DNA of 64,000 bases from Streptomyces seoulensis (GTDB lineage Bacteria > Actinomycetota > Actinomycetes > Streptomycetales > Streptomycetaceae): the NCBI RefSeq assembly GCF_004328625.1, contig NZ_CP032229.1:1550001-1614000 (forward strand). Reading direction: 5' to 3'. Positions 38,630 through 47,079 of this stretch are shown piece after piece. Numbering within the stretch: position 1 is the first letter of the stretch; the number at the start of each line of letters is the position of its first letter. The notes beneath the pieces were generated by a model that was not told the DNA's origin, searched no databases, and saw nothing but the letters and a program-made list of their open reading frames with translations. The translations under genes were made by a program, and so were the position numbers.

Positions 38630-39409
38630 GTGCCGGTCCTTCCCGGAGCCGAGCCGTACCGCCACGACGGCGGGGAGGTGGGGGTTCTCCTCTGCCACGG
38701 TTTCACCGGCTCGCCCCAGTCGCTGCGCCCCTGGGCGGAGCACCTCGCCGCGCACGGCCTGTCGGTGTCGCTGCCCCTGCTGCCCGGTCACGGCACCCGC
38801 TGGGAGGACCTGCGGGCCACCGGCTGGGAGGACTGGTACGCGCACCTCGACCGTGAGCTGTGGCAGCTCTCCGAGCGCTGCGAGCGGGTGTTCGTGGCCG
38901 GGCTGTCGATGGGTGGCGCGCTGGCACTCAGGCTGGCCGCCAAGCACGGCGACCGCGTCACCGGAGTGGTCGTCGTCAACCCGGCGAACCGGGTGCACGG
39001 ACTCGCCGCGTACGCCCTGCCCGTGCTCCGGCATCTGATCCCCTCCACCAAGGGCATCGCCAGCGACATCGCCAAGGGCGCCGCCACCGAGCTGGGCTAC
39101 GACCGGGTCCCGCTGCACGCGGCCCACTCCCTGCGCCGCTTCCTGCGCGTGCTGGACGGTGAGCTGCCGCAGGTCACGCAGCCGTTGCTGCTGCTGCGCA
39201 GCGCGGTGGACCACGTGGTCCCGGCGGCCGACTCGGCGCGGGTGCTGAGCCGGGTGTCCTCCACGGACGTGACGGAGAGCGTGCTGGAACAGAGCTACCA
39301 CGTGGCGACGTTGGACCATGACGCGGACCGGATCGTCGAGGAGAGCCTCGCCTTCGTCGACCGGCTCGCTCCCCGTGTCGGCAAGGAAGGGACGGCCCCC
39401 GTTGGCTGA
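38630..39409 (+). CDS. Alpha/beta hydrolase (monoglyceride lipase/carboxylesterase type)
   Basis: 259 residues. The oxyanion region is VGVLLCHGFTGSPQSLRPWAEHLA, the nucleophile elbow is GLSMGG (Ser in VFVAGLSMGGALALRLA), and the later acid and base are in RSAVDHVVPA and SYHVATLDHD. This matches the bacterial carboxylesterase/monoacylglycerol lipase group related to Est30. GTG 38630 follows AGGAGCCCCAAAG. Divergent from the acyltransferase, and overlaps the next gene by 8 nt. Confidence 0.9.
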   Translation: MPVLPGAEPYRHDGGEVGVLLCHGFTGSPQSLRPWAEHLAAHGLSVSLPLLPGHGTRWEDLRATGWEDWYAHLDRELWQLSERCERVFVAGLSMGGALALRLAAKHGDRVTGVVVVNPANRVHGLAAYALPVLRHLIPSTKGIASDIAKGAATELGYDRVPLHAAHSLRRFLRVLDGELPQVTQPLLLLRSAVDHVVPAADSARVLSRVSSTDVTESVLEQSYHVATLDHDADRIVEESLAFVDRLAPRVGKEGTAPVG

Positions 39410-39998
39410 GCACGACTCCGACCGCGAGGGCCGCGAGCCGGACGAACACGGCACGCCCCTCGACGAGGACGCCGTCTGGCGTGCCATCGTCGCGGGGTAC
39501 GGCGACGAGCCGCCGGACCCGCCCGGCTCCCGGCCGTTCCGCGCCGTCGAGGATCTCGCGCTGCTGGAGAAGGACCCGGAACCGGGGACGGAGTCGGACG
39601 ACGACGGCACCGACGGGAAGCCCGCGCCGGTACGCCCGCTGGGCAGCTCGGTCACCTTCGCGCCCGGCGTCGGGCCCCGCGACCACACCCCGGCCGGGCC
39701 GTCCGACGACGCCGCGGCCGGGAACCCCGACGATGACGACGACGACGGCGAGGGTCACTTCGTCCCGCCCGAGCCGCCTCCGCTGCCCGTCGCCGACACC
39801 ACCGCCAAGTTCGCCTGGCTCGGGGTGGTCGGCGGGCCGGTCCTGCTGCTGCTCGCCGTGCTGCTGGGGTGGGAGATGACCTGGTGGCTGACGACGCTCG
39901 CCATCGGCGGCTTCCTCGGCGGCTTCGTCACCCTGGTGACCCGGATGCGCACGGACGACGACGAGGACGACGACCCCGGCCGGGGAGCCGTCGTCTGA
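39402..39998 (+). CDS. Acidic protein with two C-terminal membrane spans (unknown)
   Basis: 198 residues. About 125 residues are strongly acidic and Pro/Gly-rich (EKDPEPGTESDDDGTDG, NPDDDDDDGEGHF). Two membrane spans follow (FAWLGVVGGPVLLLLAVLLG and WWLTTLAIGGFLGGFVTLVT), then an acidic tail. No enzymatic motif. TTG 39402 is used because AGGAAGGGACGG is upstream and the hydrolase stop lies inside the first codons, giving coupling. The family is common in Streptomyces next to this hydrolase, with no known role. Confidence 0.75.
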   Translation: MAEHDSDREGREPDEHGTPLDEDAVWRAIVAGYGDEPPDPPGSRPFRAVEDLALLEKDPEPGTESDDDGTDGKPAPVRPLGSSVTFAPGVGPRDHTPAGPSDDAAAGNPDDDDDDGEGHFVPPEPPPLPVADTTAKFAWLGVVGGPVLLLLAVLLGWEMTWWLTTLAIGGFLGGFVTLVTRMRTDDDEDDDPGRGAVV

Positions 39999-40005
39999 AG
40001 CCTCG

Positions 40006-40758
40006 CTAGACGCTCGCCGGGATTCTGAGGGCGGCCAGGACCGGGAGGTGGTCCGTGGCCGCCCTCAGGTCGCTTCCGGTGACGCCGGGGAGGCCGGTGG
40101 GGACTCCGCAGGCCAGCACCTCGACGCCCCGGGTGGCGAGGACGGCGTCGATGCGGCGGGCGGGGGCCGTGGCGGGGAAGGTGTCCGTGCCGCCCCGGGG
40201 GGCGACGGCCGCGGCGTCCTGGAGGGCTTCGGCGAGCAGGGTGAAGGCGGGGCCGGCCGGGCCCTCGTTGAGGTCGCCGCCGATCACCGCGTGGTCCACG
40301 CCCAGTGCGGCGAGGCGGTCCAGGAGCAGGCCGCTCTGCGTCTGGCGTTCGGCCTTCGCAAGGCCGAGGTGGCAGCAGACGAGTCCTGCGCGGGCCTTGC
40401 CGAACCGGACGACCGCGGTGGCGAGGCCCCTGCGGTGCTGGCCGGGGGTGAGGGGCAGCAGGACGTCCTCGGTGTGCTCGACCGTGGCCCGCAGCGAGCA
40501 GAGGATCGCGGGGCCGGCCGCGGGGGCTCCGCCGGTGAGGTAGACGAGGTTGGTGGCGTTGGCGAGGCGGGCCAGCTTTTTGCGCCAGCGGAAGAAGCGG
40601 GGGGCTTCCTGGAGGAGGAGTACGTCCGGGGCGCAGGCGTTGATGACTCTCGCCAGGGCTTCCGTGTCGTCCCGCAGGGAGCGGACGTTGTAGCTCAGGA
40701 CCCTGATGATCGCGGAACCATCGGACTCCGTCTGGGAGTTGGGGAACGGGGTTGGCAT
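40006..40758 (-). CDS. Endonuclease/exonuclease/phosphatase family protein
   Basis: 250 residues. The fold is marked by IRVLSYNVRSLRDDTEALARVINACAPDVLLLQEAPR (Asn and Glu metal ligands), HLGLAKAERQTQSGLLLDRL, VIGGDLNEGPAGP (Asp-x-Asn) and the terminal SDLRAATDHLPVLAAL (Asp-His). The substrate may be DNA, RNA or a phosphorylated lipid or sugar. There is no signal peptide. ATG 40758 follows a -10-like TAGGTT by 6 nt. Ends 7 nt from the convergent acidic gene. Confidence 0.85.
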   Translation of the reverse strand: MPTPFPNSQTESDGSAIIRVLSYNVRSLRDDTEALARVINACAPDVLLLQEAPRFFRWRKKLARLANATNLVYLTGGAPAAGPAILCSLRATVEHTEDVLLPLTPGQHRRGLATAVVRFGKARAGLVCCHLGLAKAERQTQSGLLLDRLAALGVDHAVIGGDLNEGPAGPAFTLLAEALQDAAAVAPRGGTDTFPATAPARRIDAVLATRGVEVLACGVPTGLPGVTGSDLRAATDHLPVLAALRIPASV

Positions 40759-40764
40759 GCGATC

Positions 40765-40770
40765 AACCTA
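40765..40770 (-). promoter_or_regulatory. -10 hexamer of the nuclease gene
   Basis: TAGGTT lies 6 nt before ATG 40758, so a leaderless mRNA is possible. The region where a -35 would lie is occupied by the glkA terminator hairpin. Confidence 0.4.
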
Positions 40771-40773
40771 CTC

Positions 40774-40801
40774 GGGGCGCGGGGATCGTTCCCCGCGCCC
40801 C
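40774..40801 (-). terminator. glkA terminator
   Basis: Perfect 12-bp arms (GGGGCGCGGGGA / TCCCCGCGCCCC) with a TCGT loop, 23 nt after the glkA stop. Confidence 0.88.
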
Positions 40802-40823
40802 TGAAGTCGGTGCCTCACCCGGT

Positions 40824-41777
40824 CTACATGACCGGGTCCGGCTCCCTTGCCAGGTCGGCCGCGCCGACCAGGCCGGCCTTGTTGCCGAGCTGGGCGGCGA
40901 TGACGTCGGCGACCGGGCGCCAGTTGCCGCCGACCAGCCAGCGCTTGTAGGACTTGCGGATCGGGTCGAGGACCAACTCGCCCTCGTCCGAGAGGCCGCC
41001 GCCCACGATGAAGGCGGAGGGGTCGAACAGCGAGGCCAGGTCCGCGAGGCCGGCGCCCGCCCAGCGGGCCAGCTCGCGGTAGGAGTCCACGGCCACCGGG
41101 TCGCCCTGGCGGGCGGCCACCGAGATGTGCTTGCCCTCGATGCCGTCGGGGGTGCCGTCGCCGAGGCCCAGCAGGATCTCCGCGTTCTCGGGGGTGGCGT
41201 TGGCGCGCTGCTTGGCGTAGCGGACCAGGGCGCGGCCGGAGGCGTACTGCTCCCAGCAGCCCTGCGAGCCGCAGCCGCAGGCCAGGCCGTCCGGGACCAT
41301 CCGGATGTGGCCGAACTCGGCGGCCACGCCGAAGTGACCCCGGCGCAGCTTGTTGCCGATGATGATGCCGCCGCCCAGGCCGGTGCCGAGCGTGATGCAG
41401 ATGACGTTGCGGTGGCCCTTGCCCGCGCCGAACTTGTACTCGCCCCAGGCGGCCGCGTTGGCGTCGTTCTCCACGACGACCGGGAGGCCCACGCGGGCCT
41501 CGACCTTCTCCTTGAGCGGCTCCTGGCGCCAGTCGATGTTGGGCGCGAAGTACACGGTCGAGCGCTGCCGGTTCACATAGCCGGCCGCACCGATGCCCAC
41601 GCCGACGATGTCGTGTCCGGCACGCGCGCCCTCCACGGCCGAGGCGATGGCGTCCACGATGGCCTCGGGCGTGCTGGGGGTCGGCACCTTGAAGGTCGAG
41701 AGGATGTTGCCTTCCTCGTCGACCACGCCGGCCGCGATCTTGGTGCCGCCGATGTCGACGCCGATGGTGAGTCCCAT
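40824..41777 (-). CDS. glkA: ROK-family glucokinase
   Basis: 317 residues, equal to S. coelicolor GlkA. ATP phosphate motif IGVDIGGTKIAAG at the N-terminus, glucose-binding VENDANAAAWGEY and EFGHIRM, and the ROK zinc cluster CGCGSQGCWEQYASG. It phosphorylates glucose, and in Streptomyces is needed for glucose repression. ATG 41777 follows GAGGG. Transcribed alone leftward; the next gene upstream (DUF5304) ends 67 nt away. Confidence 0.95.
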   Translation of the reverse strand: MGLTIGVDIGGTKIAAGVVDEEGNILSTFKVPTPSTPEAIVDAIASAVEGARAGHDIVGVGIGAAGYVNRQRSTVYFAPNIDWRQEPLKEKVEARVGLPVVVENDANAAAWGEYKFGAGKGHRNVICITLGTGLGGGIIIGNKLRRGHFGVAAEFGHIRMVPDGLACGCGSQGCWEQYASGRALVRYAKQRANATPENAEILLGLGDGTPDGIEGKHISVAARQGDPVAVDSYRELARWAGAGLADLASLFDPSAFIVGGGLSDEGELVLDPIRKSYKRWLVGGNWRPVADVIAAQLGNKAGLVGAADLAREPDPVM

Positions 41778-41844
41778 GAATCCCTCAGTTCCGGTCGAGC
41801 CCCGCTAAGGCCAACGGTACCCGAGGCCCCACCGGGACAGACCG

Positions 41845-42351
41845 TCAGTCCAGGTCGATGCGCTCGCCCGGTCCGGTGCCCTCACCTGGGTCGCGGCGGC
41901 CGGCGGGCGGGGGGTCGGCCGGGGGCGGGGTGGGGCCGGCGGTCCAGCGCTGTTCCTGGGCCTGGACGGCCGAGCGGTAGGCGGCGAGCAGCTCGCTGCC
42001 GGCGGCGGCGAGGTGGTCGAAGACCTGGGGGTTGCGCTCGACGACCGGCTCGACGGCGGCCTTGGCCTGCTGGACCATCTGGCGCACCGCCTGCTGCGCG
42101 GCGGGCCCGGCGACCGCGCCGAGCAGCGGGGACTGCAGGCCGGAGAGCTTGTCGGCCACGGAGTCCATGAGCCGGCGCAGTTCCTCGGCGGCGGTGCCGG
42201 GTGGCGGCGGGTTGGTGCCGCGGCGGCGGGCCTTCTCGGCGGCCAGGTCCTCCGCGGTGGCGGTGGCCCAGGCGTCGGCGTCGCCCGTGCGCGGCGCTTC
42301 GGGAGCTTCGGGCTCCTCGGGGGGCTGGGGTGCGGGGCGCTCTTCGCTCAT
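41845..42351 (-). CDS. DUF5304 family protein
   Basis: 168 residues. Acidic, Pro/Glu-rich first 30 residues (ERPAPQPPEEPEAPEAPR), then a helical middle (AAEELRRLMDSVADKLSGLQSPLLGAVAGPAAQQAVRQMVQQAKAAVEPVVERNPQVFDHLAAAGSELLAAYRSAV-like) and a Pro-rich tail. No membrane span. The amphipathic middle could bind a partner or a membrane. ATG 42351 has AGGAG eight nt upstream. Function unknown. Confidence 0.8.
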   Translation of the reverse strand: MSEERPAPQPPEEPEAPEAPRTGDADAWATATAEDLAAEKARRRGTNPPPPGTAAEELRRLMDSVADKLSGLQSPLLGAVAGPAAQQAVRQMVQQAKAAVEPVVERNPQVFDHLAAAGSELLAAYRSAVQAQEQRWTAGPTPPPADPPPAGRRDPGEGTGPGERIDLD

Positions 42352-42407
42352 GGCGGGCTCCTGACTACGGTTCGCGTCTTCGACGTTACCCGAACGGCGC
42401 AGTCCGT

Positions 42408-43580
42408 TCACCGTCCCGTGCCGGGCCACAGCGCGGGGTCGGGCGCGAACCGGACACACAGCTCGCCGTCGGTCAGTGCGGCCCCGGCGACCGTGCAGCG
42501 GCGCAGCGCGGAGGGCAGGGCGACGATCCGGTGGAAGGGCCCGGCGGTGACCACGAGTTCGTCGCCGCGCCGGATCAGGTCGAGGTCGTCGCGTACGGCG
42601 CCGGGCAGCGGGAGGCGCCAGACGAGGGTGCCGTCCTCGGCCAGGCGGTCGGTGACCGGCCACTCGACGGGGCCGGGCGCGGGGTTGACGCCGGGCGGGG
42701 CGAGCGCGGTGAGGTCGTCGGTGCCGCGCGGGTCGTGGCCGAGGTGCGGGACGGTGTGCAGGTCGTACTCCTGGGCCCAGTCGGCCAGGGTCTTGCGCTG
42801 CTGGGCGAAGGGGCCGGCCAGCCAGGTGCCGTCGGCGGACTCGGGCAGGACGCGGTTGGCGATCAGGGTCTCGGCGCGCAGTCCGGCGAGGGCGAGGCCC
42901 AGGGTGGCGGTGCGCACGGCGTCCTCCCCGGCGGGGCCGGGTTCGGCGACCAGGCGGACGGTGGTGTCCCTGTCGGCGACGACGGCTTCGACGGCGGCGA
43001 GTTCCAGGTCCCAGCGGGCGGCGGTCTCGTACAGCCAGTCGGCGGGCATGGGGACCCCGGCGAGGCGGCCGAGGACGGGGCGCAGGGCGCGGGCGGCCTG
43101 GCGCTCGGGCGGCAGGAGGCGGCGCAGATAGCGGCGGAGTTCCTCGGGCAGCGCGAGCAGGGCGAGGGCCTGGGGCAGCGGAGGGAGGTCGACCACGAGC
43201 AGGTCGTAGCGCTCGGAGAGGGCCGCGTCGCGCAGGGCGCGCAGTACGGAGAGTTCCTCGGCGCCGGGCAGCGGGGTGACCTCCTCGGCGTCAAGACGGG
43301 AGGCGCCGAGCAGGTCGAGGACGGTTCCGGCGCGGCTCTGGAAGGCGGTGAGGTCCTCGCGGAAGCGGGCGCCGGCGTCGGGGCGCCAGACGGTGAGGTT
43401 CTCGGCGGCCTCGGTGGGCGTGGGTCCCGTCACCGTGCCGAGGGCGGCGCCGAGCGTGTCGGTCCGGTCGGCGCCGAGCACGAGCACACGGGCGCCGGTG
43501 CGGGCCGCGGCGAGCCCGGTGGCGGCGGCGACACTGGTGCGGCCGCTGCCGCCGGGCCCGGTGATCAGGAGGGTGCGCAT
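42408..43580 (-). CDS. ArsA/GET3-family ATPase with a degenerate P-loop
   Basis: 390 residues. The N-terminal MRTLLITGPGGSGRTSVAAATGLAAARTGARVLVLGADRTDTLGAALG follows the ArsA/Get3 template, but the deviant Walker A (GKGGVGKT) reads GPGGSGRT, so both lysines are lost (Pro and Arg). Switch II-like YDLLVVDLPPLPQAL and later ArsA features (ETLIANRVLPES, WLAGPFAQQRKTLADW) remain. There is no arsenite transporter nearby. No ribosome site is visible; TACCGT lies 8 nt before ATG 43580. Actinobacteria often have two such proteins; the intact one is not in this window. Confidence 0.83.
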   Translation of the reverse strand: MRTLLITGPGGSGRTSVAAATGLAAARTGARVLVLGADRTDTLGAALGTVTGPTPTEAAENLTVWRPDAGARFREDLTAFQSRAGTVLDLLGASRLDAEEVTPLPGAEELSVLRALRDAALSERYDLLVVDLPPLPQALALLALPEELRRYLRRLLPPERQAARALRPVLGRLAGVPMPADWLYETAARWDLELAAVEAVVADRDTTVRLVAEPGPAGEDAVRTATLGLALAGLRAETLIANRVLPESADGTWLAGPFAQQRKTLADWAQEYDLHTVPHLGHDPRGTDDLTALAPPGVNPAPGPVEWPVTDRLAEDGTLVWRLPLPGAVRDDLDLIRRGDELVVTAGPFHRIVALPSALRRCTVAGAALTDGELCVRFAPDPALWPGTGR

Positions 43581-43629
43581 GAGGCTGAACGGTAACGGAG
43601 CCTCAGCTCCCGGCGGGGAGGGCCCGGGG

Positions 43630-44070
43630 TCAGGAGCCCGTCTCGACGCGCTTCTTCAGGCCGGCCAGCGCGCGGTCGATGATGACCTTCTCCGCCTTGC
43701 GCTTGATCATGCCGAGCATGGGGATCTTGACGTCGACGGTGAGGCGGTAGGTGACCTCGGTGGCCCCGGCGCCCGCGGGCTTGAGCAGGTAGCTGCCGTC
43801 CAGGGAGCGGAGCATCTGGGACTTCACCAGGGTCCAGGAGACCTCGTGCTCGCCGGTCCAGGTGTAGGCGAGGGTCTGGTCGTCCTTGATGGCGCCCGCG
43901 TCCATGACGAGGCGGACCTCCTCGGCGCGTCCCCGGCCGTCGGTCTCCAGGACCTCGGCCTCCTTCACCTCGCCGGTCCAGTCCGGGTAGCGGGAGAAGT
44001 CGGCGATCACCGCCATGACATCGGCCGGGGCCGCCTCGATCGTGATGCTCGAACTGGTGTGTTCCGCCAT
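43630..44070 (-). CDS. SRPBCC (START-like/polyketide cyclase) family protein
   Basis: 146 residues in the helix-grip layout: SSSITIEAAPADVMAVIADFSRYPDWTGEVKEAEVLE, strands through VSWTLVKSQMLRSLDGSYLLKPAGAGATEVTYRLTVDVKIP, and the long C-terminal helix KRKAEKVIIDRALAGLKKRVE. These proteins bind hydrophobic ligands in a cavity; this single-domain form is close to the group of mycobacterial Rv0910-like proteins. ATG 44070 has GGAGGAG upstream. 50 nt before the ArsA-like gene, so it may be cotranscribed with it. Confidence 0.85.
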   Translation of the reverse strand: MAEHTSSSITIEAAPADVMAVIADFSRYPDWTGEVKEAEVLETDGRGRAEEVRLVMDAGAIKDDQTLAYTWTGEHEVSWTLVKSQMLRSLDGSYLLKPAGAGATEVTYRLTVDVKIPMLGMIKRKAEKVIIDRALAGLKKRVETGS

Positions 44071-44170
44071 CGCCGTGGCTCCTCCAGATGCGGCCGAAGA
44101 ACGTTCTCTCACGCGCGGGGTGCGCACGTGTGTGCAGCGTGAAGGCTACCGCGCCGTCCCCGGGCCGCCG

Positions 44171-44968
44171 TCACCACTCCAGCGCCCACGGCTTTCCGGT
44201 CCCGGCGAAGTGCCCCACGTTCACGCACTCGGTCGCGCCGATCCGCATCCGGCGGACGAGCGGCTGGTGGACGTGGCCGAACAGGGAGTAGCGCGGCCTG
44301 GTCCGCTCGATGGCGGCCAGCAGGGCGCGGCTGCCGCGCTCGAAGCGGCGCGCGACGGTGTCGTAGACGAGTTCGGGCACCTCGGGCGGGATGTGGGTGC
44401 AGAGCACGTCGACCTCGCCGAGGGCCTCGATCTTCGCCGCGTACTCCTCGTCGTCGATCTCGTACGGGGTGCGCATCGGGGTGCGCAGGCCGCCGCCGAC
44501 GAAGCCGAAGACGCGGCCGGCGATCTCCACCCGCTCGCCGTCCAGCACGGTGGTGCCGGGTTTCGCGTACTCCCGCCAGAGGGGCGGCATGTCGACGTTG
44601 CCGTAGGTGGCGTAGGTCGGGGTGGGGAAGGCGGCGAACAGCTCGGCGTACTGACGGCGTACCGCCTGCTCGATCGCGGCGTCCCGGTCGGCGCCGATGC
44701 CGGACCACAGCTCGCGGCCGAAGGCGCGGGCCTCCTCGAAGCGGCGGGCGGTGCGCAGCTCGACCAGCCGGTCGGCGTTCCGCGCGCCGAACAGGTCGGG
44801 GAAGATGCCGCGCGAGTGGTCGGCGTAGTCGAGGAAGAGGACGAGGTCGCCGAGGCAGATCAGCGCGTCGGCGCCCTCCCCGGCCCGCGCGAGATCACGG
44901 GCGTTCCCGTGCACGTCGCTGATCACGTGTACGCGGGTGCGGGGGCCGCGGGCGGGTGTGGAAGCCAT
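44171..44968 (-). CDS. Metallophosphoesterase
   Basis: 265 residues. The dimetal motifs are in order: VHVISDVHGNARDL (Asp-x-His), ALICLGDLVLFLDYADH (Gly-Asp), YATYGNVDMPP (Gly-Asn-x-Asp), LCTHIPPEVP and YSLFGHVHQPLVRR (Gly-His-x-His). It belongs with YfcE/MJ0936-like phosphodiesterases of unknown substrate. ATG 44968 is used; TACCCT lies 8 nt upstream and no ribosome site is seen, so it may be leaderless. Divergent from the acyl-CoA ligase. Confidence 0.88.
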   Translation of the reverse strand: MASTPARGPRTRVHVISDVHGNARDLARAGEGADALICLGDLVLFLDYADHSRGIFPDLFGARNADRLVELRTARRFEEARAFGRELWSGIGADRDAAIEQAVRRQYAELFAAFPTPTYATYGNVDMPPLWREYAKPGTTVLDGERVEIAGRVFGFVGGGLRTPMRTPYEIDDEEYAAKIEALGEVDVLCTHIPPEVPELVYDTVARRFERGSRALLAAIERTRPRYSLFGHVHQPLVRRMRIGATECVNVGHFAGTGKPWALEW

Positions 44969-44976
44969 GGCGATCA

Positions 44977-44982
44977 AGGGTA
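44977..44982 (-). promoter_or_regulatory. -10 hexamer of the metallophosphoesterase gene
   Basis: TACCCT, 8 nt before ATG 44968. Confidence 0.4.
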
Positions 44983-45220
44983 GAGGTGTGCGGTCTCAGT
45001 GAACAGTGGCCCGTCTGGCCTGCGGTTACTCGCCCGTTGGTCAAGAGGTGGACTACTGTGCGCCCAAGCGGGTTATCCCGTGTGACGCAGCGAACATCTG
45101 GCACGGACCCCCTGTCCCAGAGGTCATACCGGCGGGTAACGTCCGGGCAGTCCGGTCGTGCTCCGGAGAGCACCCCGGCAGGCGGGACCCCCCGAGCACC
45201 CGCCCCGAGGAGCAGCAGTT

Positions 45221-47029
45221 TTGCGCGAGTTCAGCCTTCCGGCTTTGTACGAGGTCCCCGCCGACGGCAACCTGACGGACATCGTCCGCAGAAACGCCGC
45301 TCAGCACCCGGACGTCGCCGTCATCGCGCGCAAGGTGGGCGGCGCCTGGCAGGACGTGACGGCCCGGCAGTTCCTCACCGAGGTGCACGCCGCCGCCAAG
45401 GGCCTGATCGCCGCCGGTGTGCAGCCGGGTGACCGGGTCGGCCTGATGTCCCGCACCCGCTACGAGTGGACCCTGCTGGACTTCGCCATCTGGAGCGCGG
45501 GCGCGGTCACCGTGCCGGTGTACGAGACCAGTTCGCCGGAGCAGGTCCGCTGGATCCTCTCCGACTCGGGCGCGACCGCCGCCTTCGTCGAGCTGGACGG
45601 GCACGCGGCCGCCGTGGACTCGGTACGCGAGTCGCTGCCCGCGCTGAAGCACGTGTGGCAGATCGAGGCCGGGGGCCTGGAGGAGCTGACGCGGCTCGGG
45701 CAGGACGTCTCGGACGCGACGGTCGCCGAGCGCGGCTCGCTGGCCAAGGCGGACGACCCGGCGACCATCGTCTACACCAGCGGCACCACCGGCCGTCCCA
45801 AGGGCTGTGTGCTGACCCACCGCAGCTTCTTCGCGGAGTGCGGCAACATCGTGGAGCGGCTGCGCCCGCTGTTCCGTACCGGCGAGTGCTCGGTGCTGCT
45901 GTTCCTGCCGCTGGCGCACGTCTTTGGCCGGCTGGTGCAGGTGGCGCCGATGATGGCGCCGATCAAGCTGGGCTGCGTCCCGGACATCAAGAACCTCACC
46001 GACGAGCTGTCCGCGTTCCGGCCGACGCTGATCCTGGGCGTCCCGCGCGTGTTCGAGAAGGTCTACAACACCGCGCGGGCCAAGGCGCAGGCCGACGGCA
46101 AGGGCGCGATCTTCGACAAGGCCGCGGACGTGGCCATCGCCTACAGCAGGGCGCTGGACACCCCGGCGGGCCCGTCGCTGAAGCTGAAGCTCAAGCACAA
46201 GGTCTTCGACAAGCTGGTCTACGGCAAGCTGCGCGCGGTGCTCGGCGGCCGGGGCGAGTACGCGATCTCGGGCGGCGCCCCGCTGGGCGAGCGGCTCGGC
46301 CACTTCTTCCGGGGCATCGGCTTCTCGGTGCTGGAGGGCTACGGTCTGACCGAGTCCTGCGCGGCCACCGCGTTCAACCCGTGGGACCGGCAGAAGATCG
46401 GCACGGTCGGCCAGCCGCTGCCCGGCTCGGTCGTGCGGATAGCGGACGACGGCGAGGTGCTGCTGCACGGCGAGCACCTGTTCAAGGAGTACTGGAACAA
46501 CCCGGACGCGACCGCCGAGGCGCTGGCCGACGGCTGGTTCCACACCGGGGACATCGGCACCCTGGACGAGGACGGCTATCTCCGGATCACCGGCCGCAAG
46601 AAGGAGATCATCGTGACGGCGGGCGGCAAGAACGTCGCCCCGGCCGTGATCGAGGACCGTATCCGGGCGCACGCGCTGGTCGCGGAGTGCATGGTGGTGG
46701 GCGACGGGCGGCCGTTCGTGGGCGCGCTGGTCACCATCGACGAGGAGTTCCTGGGCCGCTGGGCCGCCGAGCACGGCAAGCCCGCCGGTTCCACGGCCGA
46801 CTCGCTGCGCGACGACCCGGACCTGAACGCGGCCGTCCAGGCGGCCGTGGACGACGGCAACGCGGCGGTCTCCAAGGCGGAGTCGGTGCGCAAGTTCCGT
46901 ATCCTGCCGATCCAGTTCACCGAGGAGTCGGGGCACCTGACGCCCTCGCTGAAGCTGAAGCGGAACGTGGTGGCGAAGGACTACGCGGCCGACATCGAGG
47001 CCCTGTACGCCAAGCAGACCGCCTCCTGA
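45221..47029 (+). CDS. Long-chain fatty-acid-CoA ligase (AMP-forming)
   Basis: 602 residues. The adenylate-forming motifs are IVYTSGTTGRPKGCVLTH (A3), GYGLTESCAATAFNP (A5), DGWFHTGDIGTLDEDGYLRITGRKKEIIVTAGGKNVAPAVIED (A7/A8) and the C-terminal SLKLKRNVVAKDY region with the catalytic Lys. It activates fatty acids for degradation or lipid synthesis. TTG 45221 (LREFSLPALYEVP) was chosen because GAGGAG lies about ten nt upstream; the upstream frame is not conserved in character. Convergent with a mannosyltransferase-like gene. Confidence 0.93.
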   Translation: MREFSLPALYEVPADGNLTDIVRRNAAQHPDVAVIARKVGGAWQDVTARQFLTEVHAAAKGLIAAGVQPGDRVGLMSRTRYEWTLLDFAIWSAGAVTVPVYETSSPEQVRWILSDSGATAAFVELDGHAAAVDSVRESLPALKHVWQIEAGGLEELTRLGQDVSDATVAERGSLAKADDPATIVYTSGTTGRPKGCVLTHRSFFAECGNIVERLRPLFRTGECSVLLFLPLAHVFGRLVQVAPMMAPIKLGCVPDIKNLTDELSAFRPTLILGVPRVFEKVYNTARAKAQADGKGAIFDKAADVAIAYSRALDTPAGPSLKLKLKHKVFDKLVYGKLRAVLGGRGEYAISGGAPLGERLGHFFRGIGFSVLEGYGLTESCAATAFNPWDRQKIGTVGQPLPGSVVRIADDGEVLLHGEHLFKEYWNNPDATAEALADGWFHTGDIGTLDEDGYLRITGRKKEIIVTAGGKNVAPAVIEDRIRAHALVAECMVVGDGRPFVGALVTIDEEFLGRWAAEHGKPAGSTADSLRDDPDLNAAVQAAVDDGNAAVSKAESVRKFRILPIQFTEESGHLTPSLKLKRNVVAKDYAADIEALYAKQTAS

Positions 47030-47049
47030 CGCACCGTCACAGAGCGGAG

Positions 47050-47074
47050 CGGCGCCGGGGATTCCCCGGCGCCG
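47050..47074. terminator. Bidirectional terminator hairpin
   Basis: CGGCGCCGGGG / CCCCGGCGCCG, 11-bp arms and a 3-nt loop, between the convergent ligase and glycosyltransferase genes. Confidence 0.85.
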
Positions 47075-47079
47075 CCGTG

